Shown one piece after another: positions 1 to 13,090 of a DNA stretch of 64,000 nt. The stretch is from Chionis minor (Eukaryota > Chordata > Aves > Charadriiformes > Chionididae). Positions within the stretch are counted from its first letter, which is position 1. Each line of letters begins with the position of its first letter. The position numbers and the translations under genes were made by a program. Location: assembly GCA_013398295.1 (NCBI GenBank), contig VZSF01006572.1:62001-126000 (forward strand), read 5' to 3'. The notes beneath the pieces are model-generated. The model saw nothing but the letters and a program-made list of their open reading frames with translations. It was not told where the DNA came from and ran no database searches.

Positions 1-2189
1 CAAAGGAGGGTAAGAGAAAGCTGAACCTACAAAGGTGACACGATGAGTTGAAAAGCAATGGTAGGGCCAGGTGTGGAAACCCCATGTTAATGCCCTGTTA
101 CGGGGGATAAGCTGCTGTACCATATGGCACCTGGCCTAAAGAAGCCTCGGAGCATGTAAGACTGCGTGAAAAAATAGTTCAGTTCAGTCCTTGAAATGTC
201 ACTGAAAAGTTACAATGATAGGGAAATGGTTAAAATTCATAAAAATAAGCAAGCCCAATCCTGATTCTTTTAGGCATACGAGTAGATTTGATTGGCATGT
301 GAAGCCATGAGAATGGCTGTAAGTTTAATAGGTTTAATAGTGCACCCATTTCATGAAAGCTCCTCCACAAACAAATATTAACTTGCAGCAAATGGCAACA
401 TAAATATCCTTTGTTTTCCTGATCTTTTCACTCAGGGTATCATCGGGCAGTTCTGAGAAGATGGGACCTTTTCCCATGAGTGGTTTTCAGCAACAGGATT
501 TAATAACCATCAGTCAAGGGCTTGATAGTCTCCCTCCCGCTGTATAGGCAGATTCCATTTCCTTTTCAAAGCCTGATTTTTTTATTTTTTTTTTCAAGGT
601 CCTCAAGTTTTCCAGCTTATTTCAGTGACTCCTGTTTCATGGTCAGAAGCAAGAATGCTAGAGCACTCTGCCTCTGGAATTAAGATTGCCAAATAACTGG
701 CTATCAGTAATAGAAATCTGCAATATATTTTAATAAAATGCATTGGCAATTTAATACAATTTCAAGGTGCAATTGCGTAAAAGGCTTATGGAAAATAACT
801 GTTAGATTTTTTCCTTCATGTTCTTAAGCATGTTCTGAGTTGCTTTGTAGATTCACATTTGCCTCCGAGTCATTTGTCAGCCCCTCTCAGCAGGCAGTAT
901 CATTCAGGTTTCTCGTGTGCTCGCTTGTTCTCTTTGCAGCTGTTTCCGTCAAATACTGTCATTTTTTTCTCAATTTAAAGATTATTTTTCTTCCCACGTC
1001 TCTGTGAAGACTGATGCTTCTTTTTTGCCCTCGTAATTGTTCCTATACTGCTCTGCTTAACCTTTGTGGGTTTTAATGTTACACTGTTTCTGACTTGCTC
1101 TAGGGTCAGTAAAGGATGAGCTCAATAGCAGAAATTTTAAATGTGCTGGTGCACAAGGAGCAGAATTGAGAACTGGGAGGAAGAAAGAAAGATAAGCATC
1201 CAATTTTTAAAAATTAACCAAACCTCTAGGGCTTTTGAAATTCAGTTAGCAGGTACAGGTAGCTAGTATTAACAGTTACTAATTACGTGAATTTAACTGT
1301 GCTCCCAATTATAATGCTTAGTAGTTCTTTCTTTGGCTATTTATGTTAGGAAGAATTGTAGCTTTTTTCGTTGCATGTGACATTGAGGAATGTGGGACTT
1401 CATTAGGTATGAAACCAGCTGACAGTACAGTGCACATACTAGTGCTGTAAACAGTAGAAGTTGCATTATTTTGATGTGTATTATATGGAGAAGGGGAGTG
1501 AAGCTATTTGAAATGAAAATCGGTGGTTGTGACCCTTGGGAAAGGGCAAAATAATAGCATCAGCAAAACATGCTGATGCAAGCTTGCGAAGCTGATTGTT
1601 CTATTTTTCATGTGTTGTATAGAAGGAGTTTTCCTTTCTTTTGAGAGCACAGAGTATTGCTGCTGCTGAATGTCTTCTTTCCTGTCAACAGTTAAGTCTC
1701 TAATAGGACTACACTTATGCAAAGCAATGCTAAGGTTCTTCAGAAATGGCAACATGTGCTGAGAGTTAATGAGATAAACAGCATGGTATAAGGCAGGCTT
1801 TATAGCAGGGAAGGAAGATAGAAGTTTATAGCATTTGACTTGCTTTGAAGCCTCTACATGCTGAGTCACTTAGGTATCGAGGTCTTAATATTAACAGAAG
1901 CTGAAAGAACTCACTCTTCCAAAAGGCTCTTGATGAGTCTTACTGGTTTCTATTTACAGTGCTCTTAACTGTTACTTGATCTTCCTGTCACCAAGGTCTG
2001 ATCTATGTCAGTGTGAAGACTGAAAGGCTACAAGTAGTTGCTTGAGCAGCGGAAGTGAAGAAACCTTATGTCTGTTCATATCAACAGTGAACAAATCTGC
2101 TCTAGCTTTTGCTTCACAACTATGCTCCTTAATCTGAACTAAAATCTTCTGATCATTCTCCATTTTATTGCTCTTTGGTTGCTGTCATT

Positions 2190-2845
2190 GTGGGTTCACC
2201 GAGTAGATGGGGAAAGGGACCTGGGGGTGCTGGTGGACAACACGCTCAGGATGAGCGAGCAGTGGGCTGCTGCTGCTGCGGCGAAGGAAGCCAACAGGAT
2301 GCTGGGCTGCACCAACAAGGGCAGCACCAGCAGAGATAAAGAAGCCATTATCCCGCTCTGCTCAGGGCTGGTCAGGCCACACCTGGAATCCTGTGCTCAG
2401 TTTTGGTCCCCGCTATGCAAGAAAGATGTGGAGGGGCTGGAGATGGTCCAGAGAAGGGCCACCAAGATGATCAAAGGACTGGGAAGGCTGCCGTAGGAGG
2501 GAAGGCTGAGAGAACTGGGTTCAGCCAGAACAGAAAAGAAGGCTTGGGGGAGACCTTACCACCACGTTCCAGTATTTCAAGGGTGGCTACAAAGATGGAG
2601 ATTCCCATTTTTCAAGGAGTCGCATGGAAAAGACGAGGGGTAATGGGTACAACTTATTCCAGGGGAGATTCTGACTGCACACAAGAGGGAAATTTCTCAA
2701 AATGAGGACAATCAGCCCTTGGAATAATCTCCCTAGGGGAGTGGTGGATTCTCCAGTATTGGACACTTTTAAGGTTCAGCTGGACAGGATGCTGGGCCAT
2801 CTTGTCTGGACAGTGCTTTTGCCTACTATTCTGTGATTCTGTGAT
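2190..2845 (+). mobile_element. CR1 LINE fragment, sense orientation
   Basis: The translated segment 2209-2493 carries degenerate CR1 reverse-transcriptase C-terminal sequence: RDLGVLVDNTLRMS, then LVRPHLESCAQFWSPLCKKD and VQRRATKMIKGL. It then shifts frame near 2495 into a second CR1-like piece (RKEGLGETLPPRSS). The copy ends at the typical CR1 3' end ATTCTGTGATTCTGTGAT around 2828-2845. It is 5'-truncated, with frameshifts and stops, so it is a dead copy. The subfamily was not determined. Confidence 0.9.
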
Positions 2846-5800
2846 AGATCTGCGTACCCACCAATGAAGCTAAACTGGAAGATGGGCTCAAGAAAGTGCC
2901 TGACACACTGCTTGTACTGAGAGGCACCCAGTCTGCAGGGCCAGAGTAGAGCTGAAGTCAAACCCATCTCTGGATGTCAGGCTTCAACACCTACGCTTTT
3001 GCTGCAGAAAGTCATCCGTGCTTGCTAAGGACCCACCCTTTGGAATTGAATCACACCAAGGTTGTCCTGGGAGTTCAAACTGTATTAGTCATCAGAGAGT
3101 CCATGCAGAGCTTGACATTGATGCTTTCATAATGGGAAAAGCTTGGGTTCAAGTCTGCACCTTTTTAGACAGCAGAAATCTTTTGGTAATTTTTGTTGAT
3201 TGCCTGGTGTTTAACAAGGCAAATAAAATTGAGGAGTGGAAGTTTTGTGGCTGGGATCATAAGGTATGTGTGTTTATCCACACACAGCTCCTAACTCTTT
3301 CTTTCTCTGTGAATTCAGTTATATCTAATAACACTAGTGCATGTCACTCATTTGGCTTTGGCAAGGTCTGTATTCTCAATGGGAATTCCTCATGGAACTT
3401 TAAACCTTCAATGTTACTGAGACTGCTACATCTCTGTCAAACTTGACAGAGATTGACCTGAAGTTTAAGTACTGAAAATTTCCCTCTGTGGCTCCATCAA
3501 ACTTTTGCCTTCGAAAATAAGGATTAAAACATTCCAGTGGATATCTTCTTAGTTCATATTTTAAGTTCTAGGTTATTCTTTTTGTCTTTATGAGCATGTA
3601 ACACGTTCAAAACCAAATCCTGCTTCTTCGGCATACTTACTAAGAATATATTAAGGAGTCTTATGTCACCCCACACATTGGTCTGACTCTGTTAGCTAGA
3701 AGTAACATTTCCTAACTGCAGTTCAGGGAAGCATATTTTTATATTTAAGATAAAACCAGTGAAAGGAAACAGAAAAGGATTTTTTCTTTCATGAATGAAC
3801 ACTATTCCCACTGATTCTATTCAGAGTGGTACTGATGCATGAAAAACCCTAAACTATTAGCAGGAACTCTGTTTAGATAGGGATTTATGCATGTTTAGTC
3901 TCAAATTGGTACATATTACGTACCTAGTAGAAAGGAGCAGGAATGCATTGTTTGTCATCTGTATAAACATGAAAAATTTGATAATACGTGAAGTATTCAA
4001 GTGACCAGTAACTTACAAAGTCCTGGAAATGAGTGTTGAAACTAAATCTAGCTTATGTTCCTAATGTCTTTGGTAGTTACTGAAGGCTAATGAACCCAAA
4101 TTTAACCCTCAAATGATGTATTTTTCAGGACCATAGCTCTAATGATACTTGTGGTTCATGTCTTGAGAAAGATAGAGAAGTAGTTGGATAATGCCTATTC
4201 TGTTTGGATCTTCTAGGAAGTAAAATAGTGAGGTACGATTTTAAAAAATGTCTAAAAGATTGCCAGTAAGGTGAATTCTGGGTACCGATGCTGAATACTG
4301 TATTTAGTAAAAGGTAGATACTTCATCATGGTGAAATGATCAGCTCTTCCTAATCAGGCTTCTTTTCTGTCAGAAGTTTCTACATTTCCAAAGAGTGATC
4401 TAGAAAGCTGGTGTTATTGCTAGTGCTACCTGGCTCCCTGTCACACTAGGGAGAAAATTGGGCAGGTTGTGTATATTGGAGTACTAAGCTAGGGGACACA
4501 ATGAACATCAGCATCTTCTGGAGTTCCAGATGCTGAAATCTCCTCCTGAGCATCTGTGCTGGAGCAGAACTGCCTTGCTATCCATCCCAAAATGAAGTAA
4601 TATGGAAATGGATGCCACAGGTATCTATCTCCTGGATGGGCTCTGGCTACCTGCCAGGGGCTCATTTCTGCTCCTGGAACATCTACGTTTGCCTGACAAG
4701 GGAACTGTCAGAAGGAGTGAGAAGAGGTGTAATGTGTTTTAGGCACTTTGTCTTGAAGGTGGAGGTTTTTGTAATTATGTCTGGGGACGCTAGTCTACTG
4801 CCTATCTACTTCAGTGACACGCGCTTATACAGTAATCTTAAATCATTTCCAGCCTACGGAATGCGTTAATTTGAACAAACACAGCTCCTGTAAAACAGCA
4901 GCAAAGGAGGAAGCCAAAAGCAGGGAACAAAAATAACCGCCACTAAAGGCTAGAAATTTACAGTTTTATATTAGTAAAAATGGTAGTAGATGCCTGGAGA
5001 AAAGGTTAAGAAATGTGAATTGCAATCAGCAGTTAATGGGACTTTTCTTTTTTTCTTTATATTTAAGCAACAAAAATAATGAAAAAAAAAATCACAAACA
5101 CCACAAACACGACTGGAATTATTAATAAATTTTTCTCTAGTGGTAGAGCTTTAAGGAGTTGCAAAATATAAAAGCAGCAGTTTGTCCTCCTCCTTCCTTT
5201 TGCAGCTGTAAAAATAATCAGTAAAATGTACAGAATGTTGTCAGCTTGAACAGCTTTCTTGGTATCTTCTTATACTTGCAGTTACATTTTTAGGAAAATG
5301 TTCTGATATTGAAGTGTCTGAGAGGTATTTTGAGATGACAGCAAGTACCTATTTAGAACTAAGTGCACAAGTTTGACTTAATTTTGTTTTTTCAGTACAT
5401 AGCTAGTCAAAATAATACATATCTAGTAAAAATCATGCTACAACAGGAGAAATTTTTCTTCAAGTTTCAAGTTTTCTTCAAGCTTCAAGTTTTTTCTCTG
5501 GAGAGACTTATTTTTAAGTCGATACCGATTTAAATACAAGTGTTTGAACTTATTCTACTGACACTGTATGCAATAACAAAGATTGCTGTAAGGAACCTTC
5601 AGTTTAGAAACATGTAGTCTTTGCTTTTCTCTCTCCTCAGATATTTAGTTAATTTTCTCAGTTTCGTGAAGAAACAGAGGAAAAGGAGGAGATAATACCC
5701 CAGTTTCTCTTAATCTTGCATTTATGGCATTCTCAGAAAAAGGACATTAGGAAAAAAGTCTGAGGTCTGGAAAGGAGTTCCTGTGTCATCAGACTTATTC

Positions 5801-6955
5801 CCCTGCCTTCAAACAGCCTCCTTTTTCACATACACTGGTCAAGTTCAGGCTCTTAAGTTTGACCTCCTGGTAAAAGTGCTCCAGACCTTAACGACTGTCA
5901 TGAATAGAAACTTACCTTGTGATTTTCAACTTGCATTTACAATCAGTGAAATGGTTAATAGTAGTTCTTGGGCCAGCATTGTTCCTTTACTTCCTCCAGT
6001 TATGTCCAGTCCCTTGATGTGTTTATAGAGAATGATCAGCCGTGGACTTCTGTGGTGGATCCTCCCGTACCTGATGCTCATGGGAACTAGAACCACTTGT
6101 GATTTTCAAGACAAGGTCTTGAATACCAATGTTAGTGTTGTTTGCTAGGGGAAGTAGGCTTATATGTCTGATATGTCTTAACTTAGATATCCATCTTAGT
6201 TTGTTAGTAATACTGTAGGCAGTTGGAATATCTTCAAGTTTTTATTCCTAATTACAATTTGGCAAACACAGCAAAAATCATAAATCCAACTTCCATGTCT
6301 GTTCTTCTGCCTTTCCATGCTGCTCAGAAACCACCTGTTTTCTACTAGAATATCACTCATAACCAACATTTCTCAACAGTTGTAGCAGAGTAACTACGCG
6401 TCCCATTCCTACCTCTGACAGAATCTCTGCAAACACGGATCTCCTTAGCCTCTGCTGGTCAGTTAAACCAATTCTTTGCAGCCCAGACATGTCTCCTAGC
6501 ATTTTGTGTCTCCCCGGATGATCCACTAAACAAGAGCTTTTGTATGGACGGATTTCCCTGATCATGCATTTACTGCTGCTGGCTGCAATGCGACCTATCT
6601 ATTGCATTCCAGTAGAAGTTTATGGCCATGTACTAATTATTCAGACATCCCAATTTTTTTAATGACCTGATCAGTGCATGTGCAGAGGATGTGCATAAGT
6701 AGCGTGTGTACAATGACACTGCACTTAACATGAGGATGTCTTCACAATCCTGTCAGCAAAGTCTAAAAGTTTAAATTACAGAAACTATGACGGCAGTTGT
6801 CTGCCTGTGTCTTGTTCTTTGATTGTCTATCTGAAAACACTTCAATTAGAACTGGAGTGTTCAGCTCCTTATAGGCAACGTGATCTGGGACAAACAGTGT
6901 TTATGCTTATGTTTAGCATTAAGCATAGAAATAGGTCTTTGGGGCCTACATAAAA

Positions 6956-6973
6956 CATATGCTTAAGCATATG
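6956..6973. repeat. Perfect 18-base palindrome
   Basis: CATATGCTTAAGCATATG reads identically on both strands. It lies in noncoding DNA with further GCATA/TATGC words nearby. No function is evident. Confidence 0.8.
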
Positions 6974-9900
6974 CTCAGTGTATGCCTTGCTGGGTTGGAT
7001 CTTGGAACAGGCTGCCTGCCATTTTGTTGTCTTGTTGTTGCATGTCAATGAAATTGAAACATGGAACCTTCTCAGTTTTTTATTATAAGCACCATCTACC
7101 TATATTCCATCAAATGGTTTTTTTTATACAAACAGTACATTTGCATGTACACCTTCCTTCTGCTTAGGGCTCAGCAAGAGAGACTGCTGCTCCCAAGGAA
7201 GCTTTGGAAGTTGTTTCTTCACGTGAGTCGCTGTTGCCACAAACTAAACGTTTTGCGGTCTGTCAAGCTCTCATTGCGTTCTCATTGCCATAGGCATCCT
7301 GCTAAGGCTAAACATCTGAAACAAGTTCTTTTAAAAACTGAGAGAAAGAAAATAGTCAGCTTCACTGTTTTCCAGAACTAATGCATCATACTTTTTTTCC
7401 TCCTCCTTCACTGGATGTATGAGTTGGCATATAAAGTACGTTGCAGAGATCAGGAATCCTCTCCAGACTCTTAATGATTTGGGTTAACAGAATTTACTAT
7501 CACATGCAAATTAGGATATAGAATCCTGCCTGGTAATAAATACGTGTTTGTAGATCACCTGCCATGTTTAAACTGAGTGAATAAACAATTGTTGGAGTAA
7601 AATCACTGACTGATTTGGCTCCTTAATTTTGCAGATATTTTCCCAAGTATATTACGGTCTCTAGCTCAAACTGTGAAACTGGCAAAGAACATTAATGCAA
7701 GTCTGACACACATTCTCATGCAAATCTGGAAAGCTCCTGTCCTCTCCAGATATCTGGGCACTGCTGTCTACCTGAGAAAATGAAAATCTATCATTTTCCA
7801 AACCTCACACACATCTATCCTGCTGTTGATCCATCTGCACTCTGTGTTGCAAGCCAATTGCTCCTCTCACTGAAGGTCCTTGGGGTAGAATTCATTACAA
7901 AGGATGGTAACTATAAAGAGCACATACTAGAATTCGCTTTAAAAGGAATATAAATACTGTATCAGAAAATTACATTTTAAACCTGCTTTTTATAATATAT
8001 TGTGTGAAATGGCAAGGAGTAAATAACAGGTAACTTAGAAGCTGTTGAAAAAAATCATTAGTCCATTAGCACTGTTTGGTTGATCTCTGTTGTCTTATAA
8101 ATTTGTCTTGAAATACCTTGGGGGAAAACATTTAGTGGGTTCAAGTCAATGAAACTCACAATTTACCCTACCGTACTCAGCACCAAGAATGCCTTTAATA
8201 TAACTGTAGGGGCTGCTGCTGGTGGGAAGGTGGGTTGTAATAATAAATATTTTCTCTTTGAGCCTCTTTCATACTCTGACTATATTAAGTAGAATAGGAC
8301 AAAAATATTTTCAGACATAATCTATGTGGAAACTGCCAGCTTGTTTTGCAACAGCAATAGAGTCTGTATGTTCTGATTCAAACATACCAGGCAAGGTAAC
8401 TTACCACCTTTTTCTTCAAGAGCCTTTCAAAACCTGTGTAAGCAAGCAGGCAAGTGGCATTCTGGAGTTTGCCTCTTGCTTAGCTAGCAAGCCTTGGGAT
8501 TGCAAAGGGGTCTAGACTCCATGGCTACAGAGCAGGAGGCAGAAAGAACCCCAGAGTTATCCATGAGCTTGGATGCCTTTCATCTGATATTCCTATGCGG
8601 CGTTTAGGAATTTGCAATATAATAAGTTATTAATCAATATATAGAGCTGCAATGATAATTTTTGGAGTTTCTATCTGTGTTTCCAAAAAAAAAAAAAGTC
8701 TCCTTTCCTTTACCTCCCAGTTCTTTCCAGAATTTTGCATAGAGAGGATATTCTAACTTTTGATGGTCTCTGTCTTTAAGTAGTTATGGATTATGGTTAT
8801 TAACAATGACTATCTTAAATCTTTGAATGAGGTACAAGCAGGTAACAGCGTGTTACTACTCATCTACGCTTTGATTCACAAAGCACATACATTTATTTAG
8901 TTGATGTTTGGTTGGATGTTAGAGCCCCTACCTTATGGCTGTAGGTGATCTAACATCTGATCAATAATGGAATTAAAACTTTAACAGTAAAGGCACATGT
9001 CTTGTATTCATGAATAAACTGAGGGTGGGGAAACCTTTCTTGACTTCTCACTAGCTCTTTTTATAGCTCCATATCAATGTGGAACAGAAGGGGTGACAGA
9101 ATGGCTCCCTGCAGCACCCCACACTTCAGAACTTACCAGGAACAGAAGAAGTGATCACAACTAGTTATCAGGGTCTCTTGCAGAAAGTAGAGCAGATGTT
9201 GGTGAGATTCCCACAAGGCTTTTCAGTAGCCTCTCTCCACGCAAAGTATTGCTGAGCTGAGGCAATCTTTGTAGCCTTTATCAAGAAATATTGGGAGTTC
9301 TCATGAAGTAGCACAGCCATATATATTCCGTATTTGGTGAACCTGTAGCAATGGTACCTGCAGCTGTATTCAACCCGACAGACCCATTTTTGTGCATTAG
9401 CACAGTCATTCACTTCCTACTGCGTTACTTTAGCCAGATGAAGCCAACTATAGAAGAATGCCCTGAAGGAGAATCCTGGATCTCCCTCTGCAAGAGTTAA
9501 GCGTGCTGCTGTGGTTAAACTTGGTGTTCTTTAACGTTGGCGTCTCAGATTAGGTGTGAGCTGAGTAGAAAACCTGCCCAATCTAGGCAACCAAAGAGCA
9601 GGCTCTGATTTTGCAAACTCATGCCTTCCAGTAGCGCTTTGTTTCTGCACAATAATTACGGGCATTCCTTCCTTCGCAGCGTTAGCTATCGAGGAGCTGA
9701 GTATCTTAGCTGATCTTTGGGCACCTTTTTGACAGCAGAGAGTGTCCAGTGCTTCCAGTGGAACATTTATCTTGCCTCTGCCAGGGGTCTATGTAAGAGC
9801 TACTGACAAACCCCTTCACAAAGAACAATTTTCAGGAGGCACTGAAGTAGGAACAGAAGTACAAAGCAAACAAAGCCCTTTGCTCCCTCTCTTCCCCCCT

Positions 9901-12221
9901 CCCCTACTTTCTTGAAGTAAGGATCTTAAAGACTGCTTGAAACAACACTGAATAAAATGCTTTCAGGCATATGGCTGTTAAGTTCATTGCTCATTGCATT
10001 TGTTTGGATCCTGCTGCCAGTATCATTAAGTATTTGAATGCTACTTCAGCTCCTTCGGAGCAGAGAATTCCAAATTATTTTAGTATTAAATGCAAGGCTT
10101 GCTGTTTGCATGAGTGCAATTTATATTGCCTTATTTACATGCCTACTTTTCAGGGACGCAAGACTAATTTGTTCTTCAGTAAAATGAGATTAATGTGGAA
10201 TCATTAGTGATTTGTATGCAGTCCCTCGCTGAGTGTCAGCAATGCAGTTGAAGCTGTTCAGATAGAAAAACTCTTAGGAGGACAAAGCTGTAGTGCTAAA
10301 ATTGAGTGTTGTCTGTTAAAACTTGAGTAAGAGTTAAGCACGCTTTATGTAAATATATCGAAGGCACCTGCTTGAAGTCATTTTGTCTCTGCAGTGCTCC
10401 AAGAGTTCTGTACTTGTTGGGTCTGAAAATAAATACCGTGTTGCATTTCATAGCTTGCGTGAGGTACCATCAGTGATTCAGTTCTAAGCTAAAAGAAGAC
10501 TTGAAAATGGTGTCTCCTCTAGCAGCCTGAAAACACTGCAGGAATTTGAGGTTTTAAGAATATTCTGTAGCTGTTACTGAAATCTGAAATGTCAGTCCAA
10601 GACAATTTATCAAGAAATTAATAAAAGGGAATTTGCCTTAATTTTTAAATATCTTTTAGAAATTCTCAGAGGTAGTTTGCTGAGAGCTGCAGCATAAAAA
10701 GAATGTAATAACACTTTATTCACTGCCACACGTCTATTTCCGTAGTTCTCAAGAAGTTTAATGTGCATCTTTTCTGTCACAAAACTGACTGAATAATTTG
10801 TGACTCTCTGCAGCAGAGTTCAGATAATTTCTGAAAAACAGTTTTTCAAGCAGTGGGGAATTTGGCCTCATTATGAATACAAGAGAATACAGCAATATAC
10901 ATGTTCCCTCAGGGGTACGGTTGACTCGGAGTTCCTTTTGGGTTGAGCTGGAATTCTGTTTCAGTATTTTGTTTACTTGTATTAATCAGTATCTTGAGTC
11001 TCCCATTATAAAAAGAGTCCCTCGCGCATACCTTCCAACTTACTCCAACATAGTCAGCAGTTCACATTTTTAATTTATTTTTTGAAGCTGTATTACATTT
11101 AAAATGCTGATTTTTCCCGTTGTTTTATCCTGAACTTGATGTGGGAACAGTTCAGAGGGAGAATGACCTTTTTTAGCCCTTAGTATTTTGGCCTCCAGTG
11201 TGTCTGCCCATTCAGTAAAGTAAATTATAGTGGGCAGCATATATATAATGATACAGCTGAGATTGGCCAGTATGCAGAATGCCAGCCTTTTCTGCATTTA
11301 TCTTTATATCTCTAAAAGACCGTGACTAGAAGAGCTATTAAAGCACCTGATCCTAAGATAAAGCTGTGACATAAACTGGCAGTAGATGGAAAATATTTAG
11401 TTTGTCCTGTGACGTGCCATCAGGAGGTTAAAGTCGCCCGTTGATGTTGGATGTTGTGCGTTTTCTACAGCTTGTGGTTTGGTTTTGTGGGGTTTTACTA
11501 TTTGTTTGTAAGTTCTGTATGGATTTGGGACATCTAAATGAAGAGATTCAACCTTTGTGTACGTTTGGCATGATTTTGGTGCAAATTACTACTTTTAAAA
11601 AGAGCATTGATCTATAGTGACGTGATTCCCTATCTGTTGACTCCATTGGGAGTTTTGCAGTGGATTCCTGTGGATGCCAGGATCCATGTCCTGATTCTGT
11701 GTATGGAAATTTGGGGAGCAACGTTAAGAGTGTCAGTGTTATTCAGAGACACACATGAAATCGCTGGATGAAAACACCCACATCTAATTACAAACCCTTG
11801 CAGAAGATCTGGTAACTTTGGCTGCTTAAAAAATATTGAGACCTACTCTTTATATCTTTATGTTTGCACAAGGGAGCGAAGAAAGGTTAGAAGCAGCCTT
11901 TAAAAATATTTCCCCATTCCTGAACAGAAGTGATATTTAGTTTATAGTTTCAAGACCAAAAGTCATCACGAGGTTTTTATCCCAGAGCAAATGTGTGCAA
12001 CAGAGATACTAAACCCTTGAAAATAGAGTAGCTTATAATGGAAGCGACAGCTCATCTTTAGCTTTGGAAGGTCAAGCAGTACCAATTTAATTAAAGCTGT
12101 GTTAAAATAGGACTGTCATTTGTATCACAGTGATTCTCCACCCCTCCGAGAAGTCCTGCTGCCATCTTGTACCACACATTCTTGTCTTGTGCAAATTAAT
12201 AGATCGTTTTATTTTCCGCAG

Positions 12222-12271
12222 GAAATCTGAAGACTTTTATAGCAAATCCTCCAGTGTCAAAATGAACACAG
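12222..12271 (+). CDS. SORBS2: SORBS2 exon with start codon (MNT)
   Basis: The exon follows acceptor TTTTCCGCAG and ends at donor G|GTATGC. ATG at 12262 begins MNT plus one base, and joins to the next exon to give [15 protein letters not shown], the N-terminus remembered for the canonical SORBS2 protein. The first 40 bases are normally read as 5' UTR. They are nevertheless open in the same frame (KSEDFYSKSSSVK before the Met), so an upstream coding exon could extend the protein. The base before the ATG is A and position -3 is A, a favourable start context. End phase is 1. Confidence 0.88.
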
Positions 12272-12966
12272 GTATGCTGCTTCTGTGAGATTTTTCTTTA
12301 CTCTTACGTGTTGCTTAATGAGCAGGGAAGGTCCCAAATTTACTTAAGTTTTCATGAACAAATGGTACTTTAGTTGGTGCTGAACTCAAATTAAGCAAGA
12401 TATTTTATTAGTATGTCTGCTTATGTGTGTTTGTATTCCATATATAGAAGTTACATAGATGGTTTTCTATGTATGGATATATATGGATATCTGGAGTATA
12501 CATGCATGTTTAGCTTTTTGTGCTTAAGTTATAAGTATCAGTTTTGTATGTGTATGTTTTATGTAAAAATATGTAGTATGAGGACATAACAGCTATGAAA
12601 AAGTGGTGTTAAAGCATCACATTTTCCTACGAAAATGCACATGCTTTGAAAATGCTTTGTTTTCATTCTCTACTCTCATTAAATTAAGGAGCATATAAAT
12701 ACTACCCTGTATTATTAGCCACACTTGCGTAATCAGGTGAGGATAACTATTTCGTATTTGGAGGGATTTGTATTTCCTCTCGAGTTGCTGGGGTAGATGT
12801 ATTGACCAAATGGAGTACCCCATAGGAAGTTATCTTCGTGGTCTGTGACAACGTGCTAATGTTTGCTCCTGAATCATCAAAGTCGATAGATAGTGCTGCT
12901 GGTTTTGCTGGAAGTGGGAATAGACCTCTCAAAAGGAGACTGGTGAAATCCTGGCTTCACTCCTTT

Positions 12967-13090
12967 CATAGAATCATGGTTTAAATTGGAAAGGACCTTA
13001 GGGACCATCTTGTTCAAACCCCTGCCGTGGGCAGGGACACCTCCCACTAGATCTGGTTGCCCAAAGCCTCATCCAACCTGGCCTTGTGTC
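12967..13090 (-). mobile_element. CR1 LINE 3' fragment, antisense
   Basis: The segment reads as the reverse complement of a CR1 3' end: ATAGAATCATGG at the left edge, then GGAAAGGACCTTAGGGACCATC, CCCTGCCGTGGGCAGGGACACC and CATCCAACCTGGCCTTG. Length is about 125 bases and the copy is truncated. Confidence 0.88.

Larger units (their letters stand above)
1..12221 (+). other. SORBS2: Upstream or 5' intron sequence of SORBS2
   Basis: This stretch is AT-rich noncoding DNA before the first recognised coding exon. It contains one sense-oriented CR1 fragment (about 2190-2845), a short 18-base palindrome (6956-6973) and short tandem structure near 5457-5493 (two copies of a TCTTCAAG-TTCAAG unit). Open frames such as 3018-3446 have no recognisable protein similarity or convincing splice sites. 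Noncoding first exons or promoters of SORBS2 may be here, but I see nothing decisive. The intron ends with the acceptor TTTTCCGCAG at 12221. Confidence 0.6.

Noticed and set aside
3018..3446. 142-codon open frame upstream of the gene
   Set aside because: No recognisable protein, low-complexity hydrophobic content, and no convincing paired splice sites or matching phase.
9060..9130. Possible CR1 fragment (GGCTCCCTGCAGCACCCCAC)
   Set aside because: Too short and too weak to call by eye; it may be a distant CR1 remnant.
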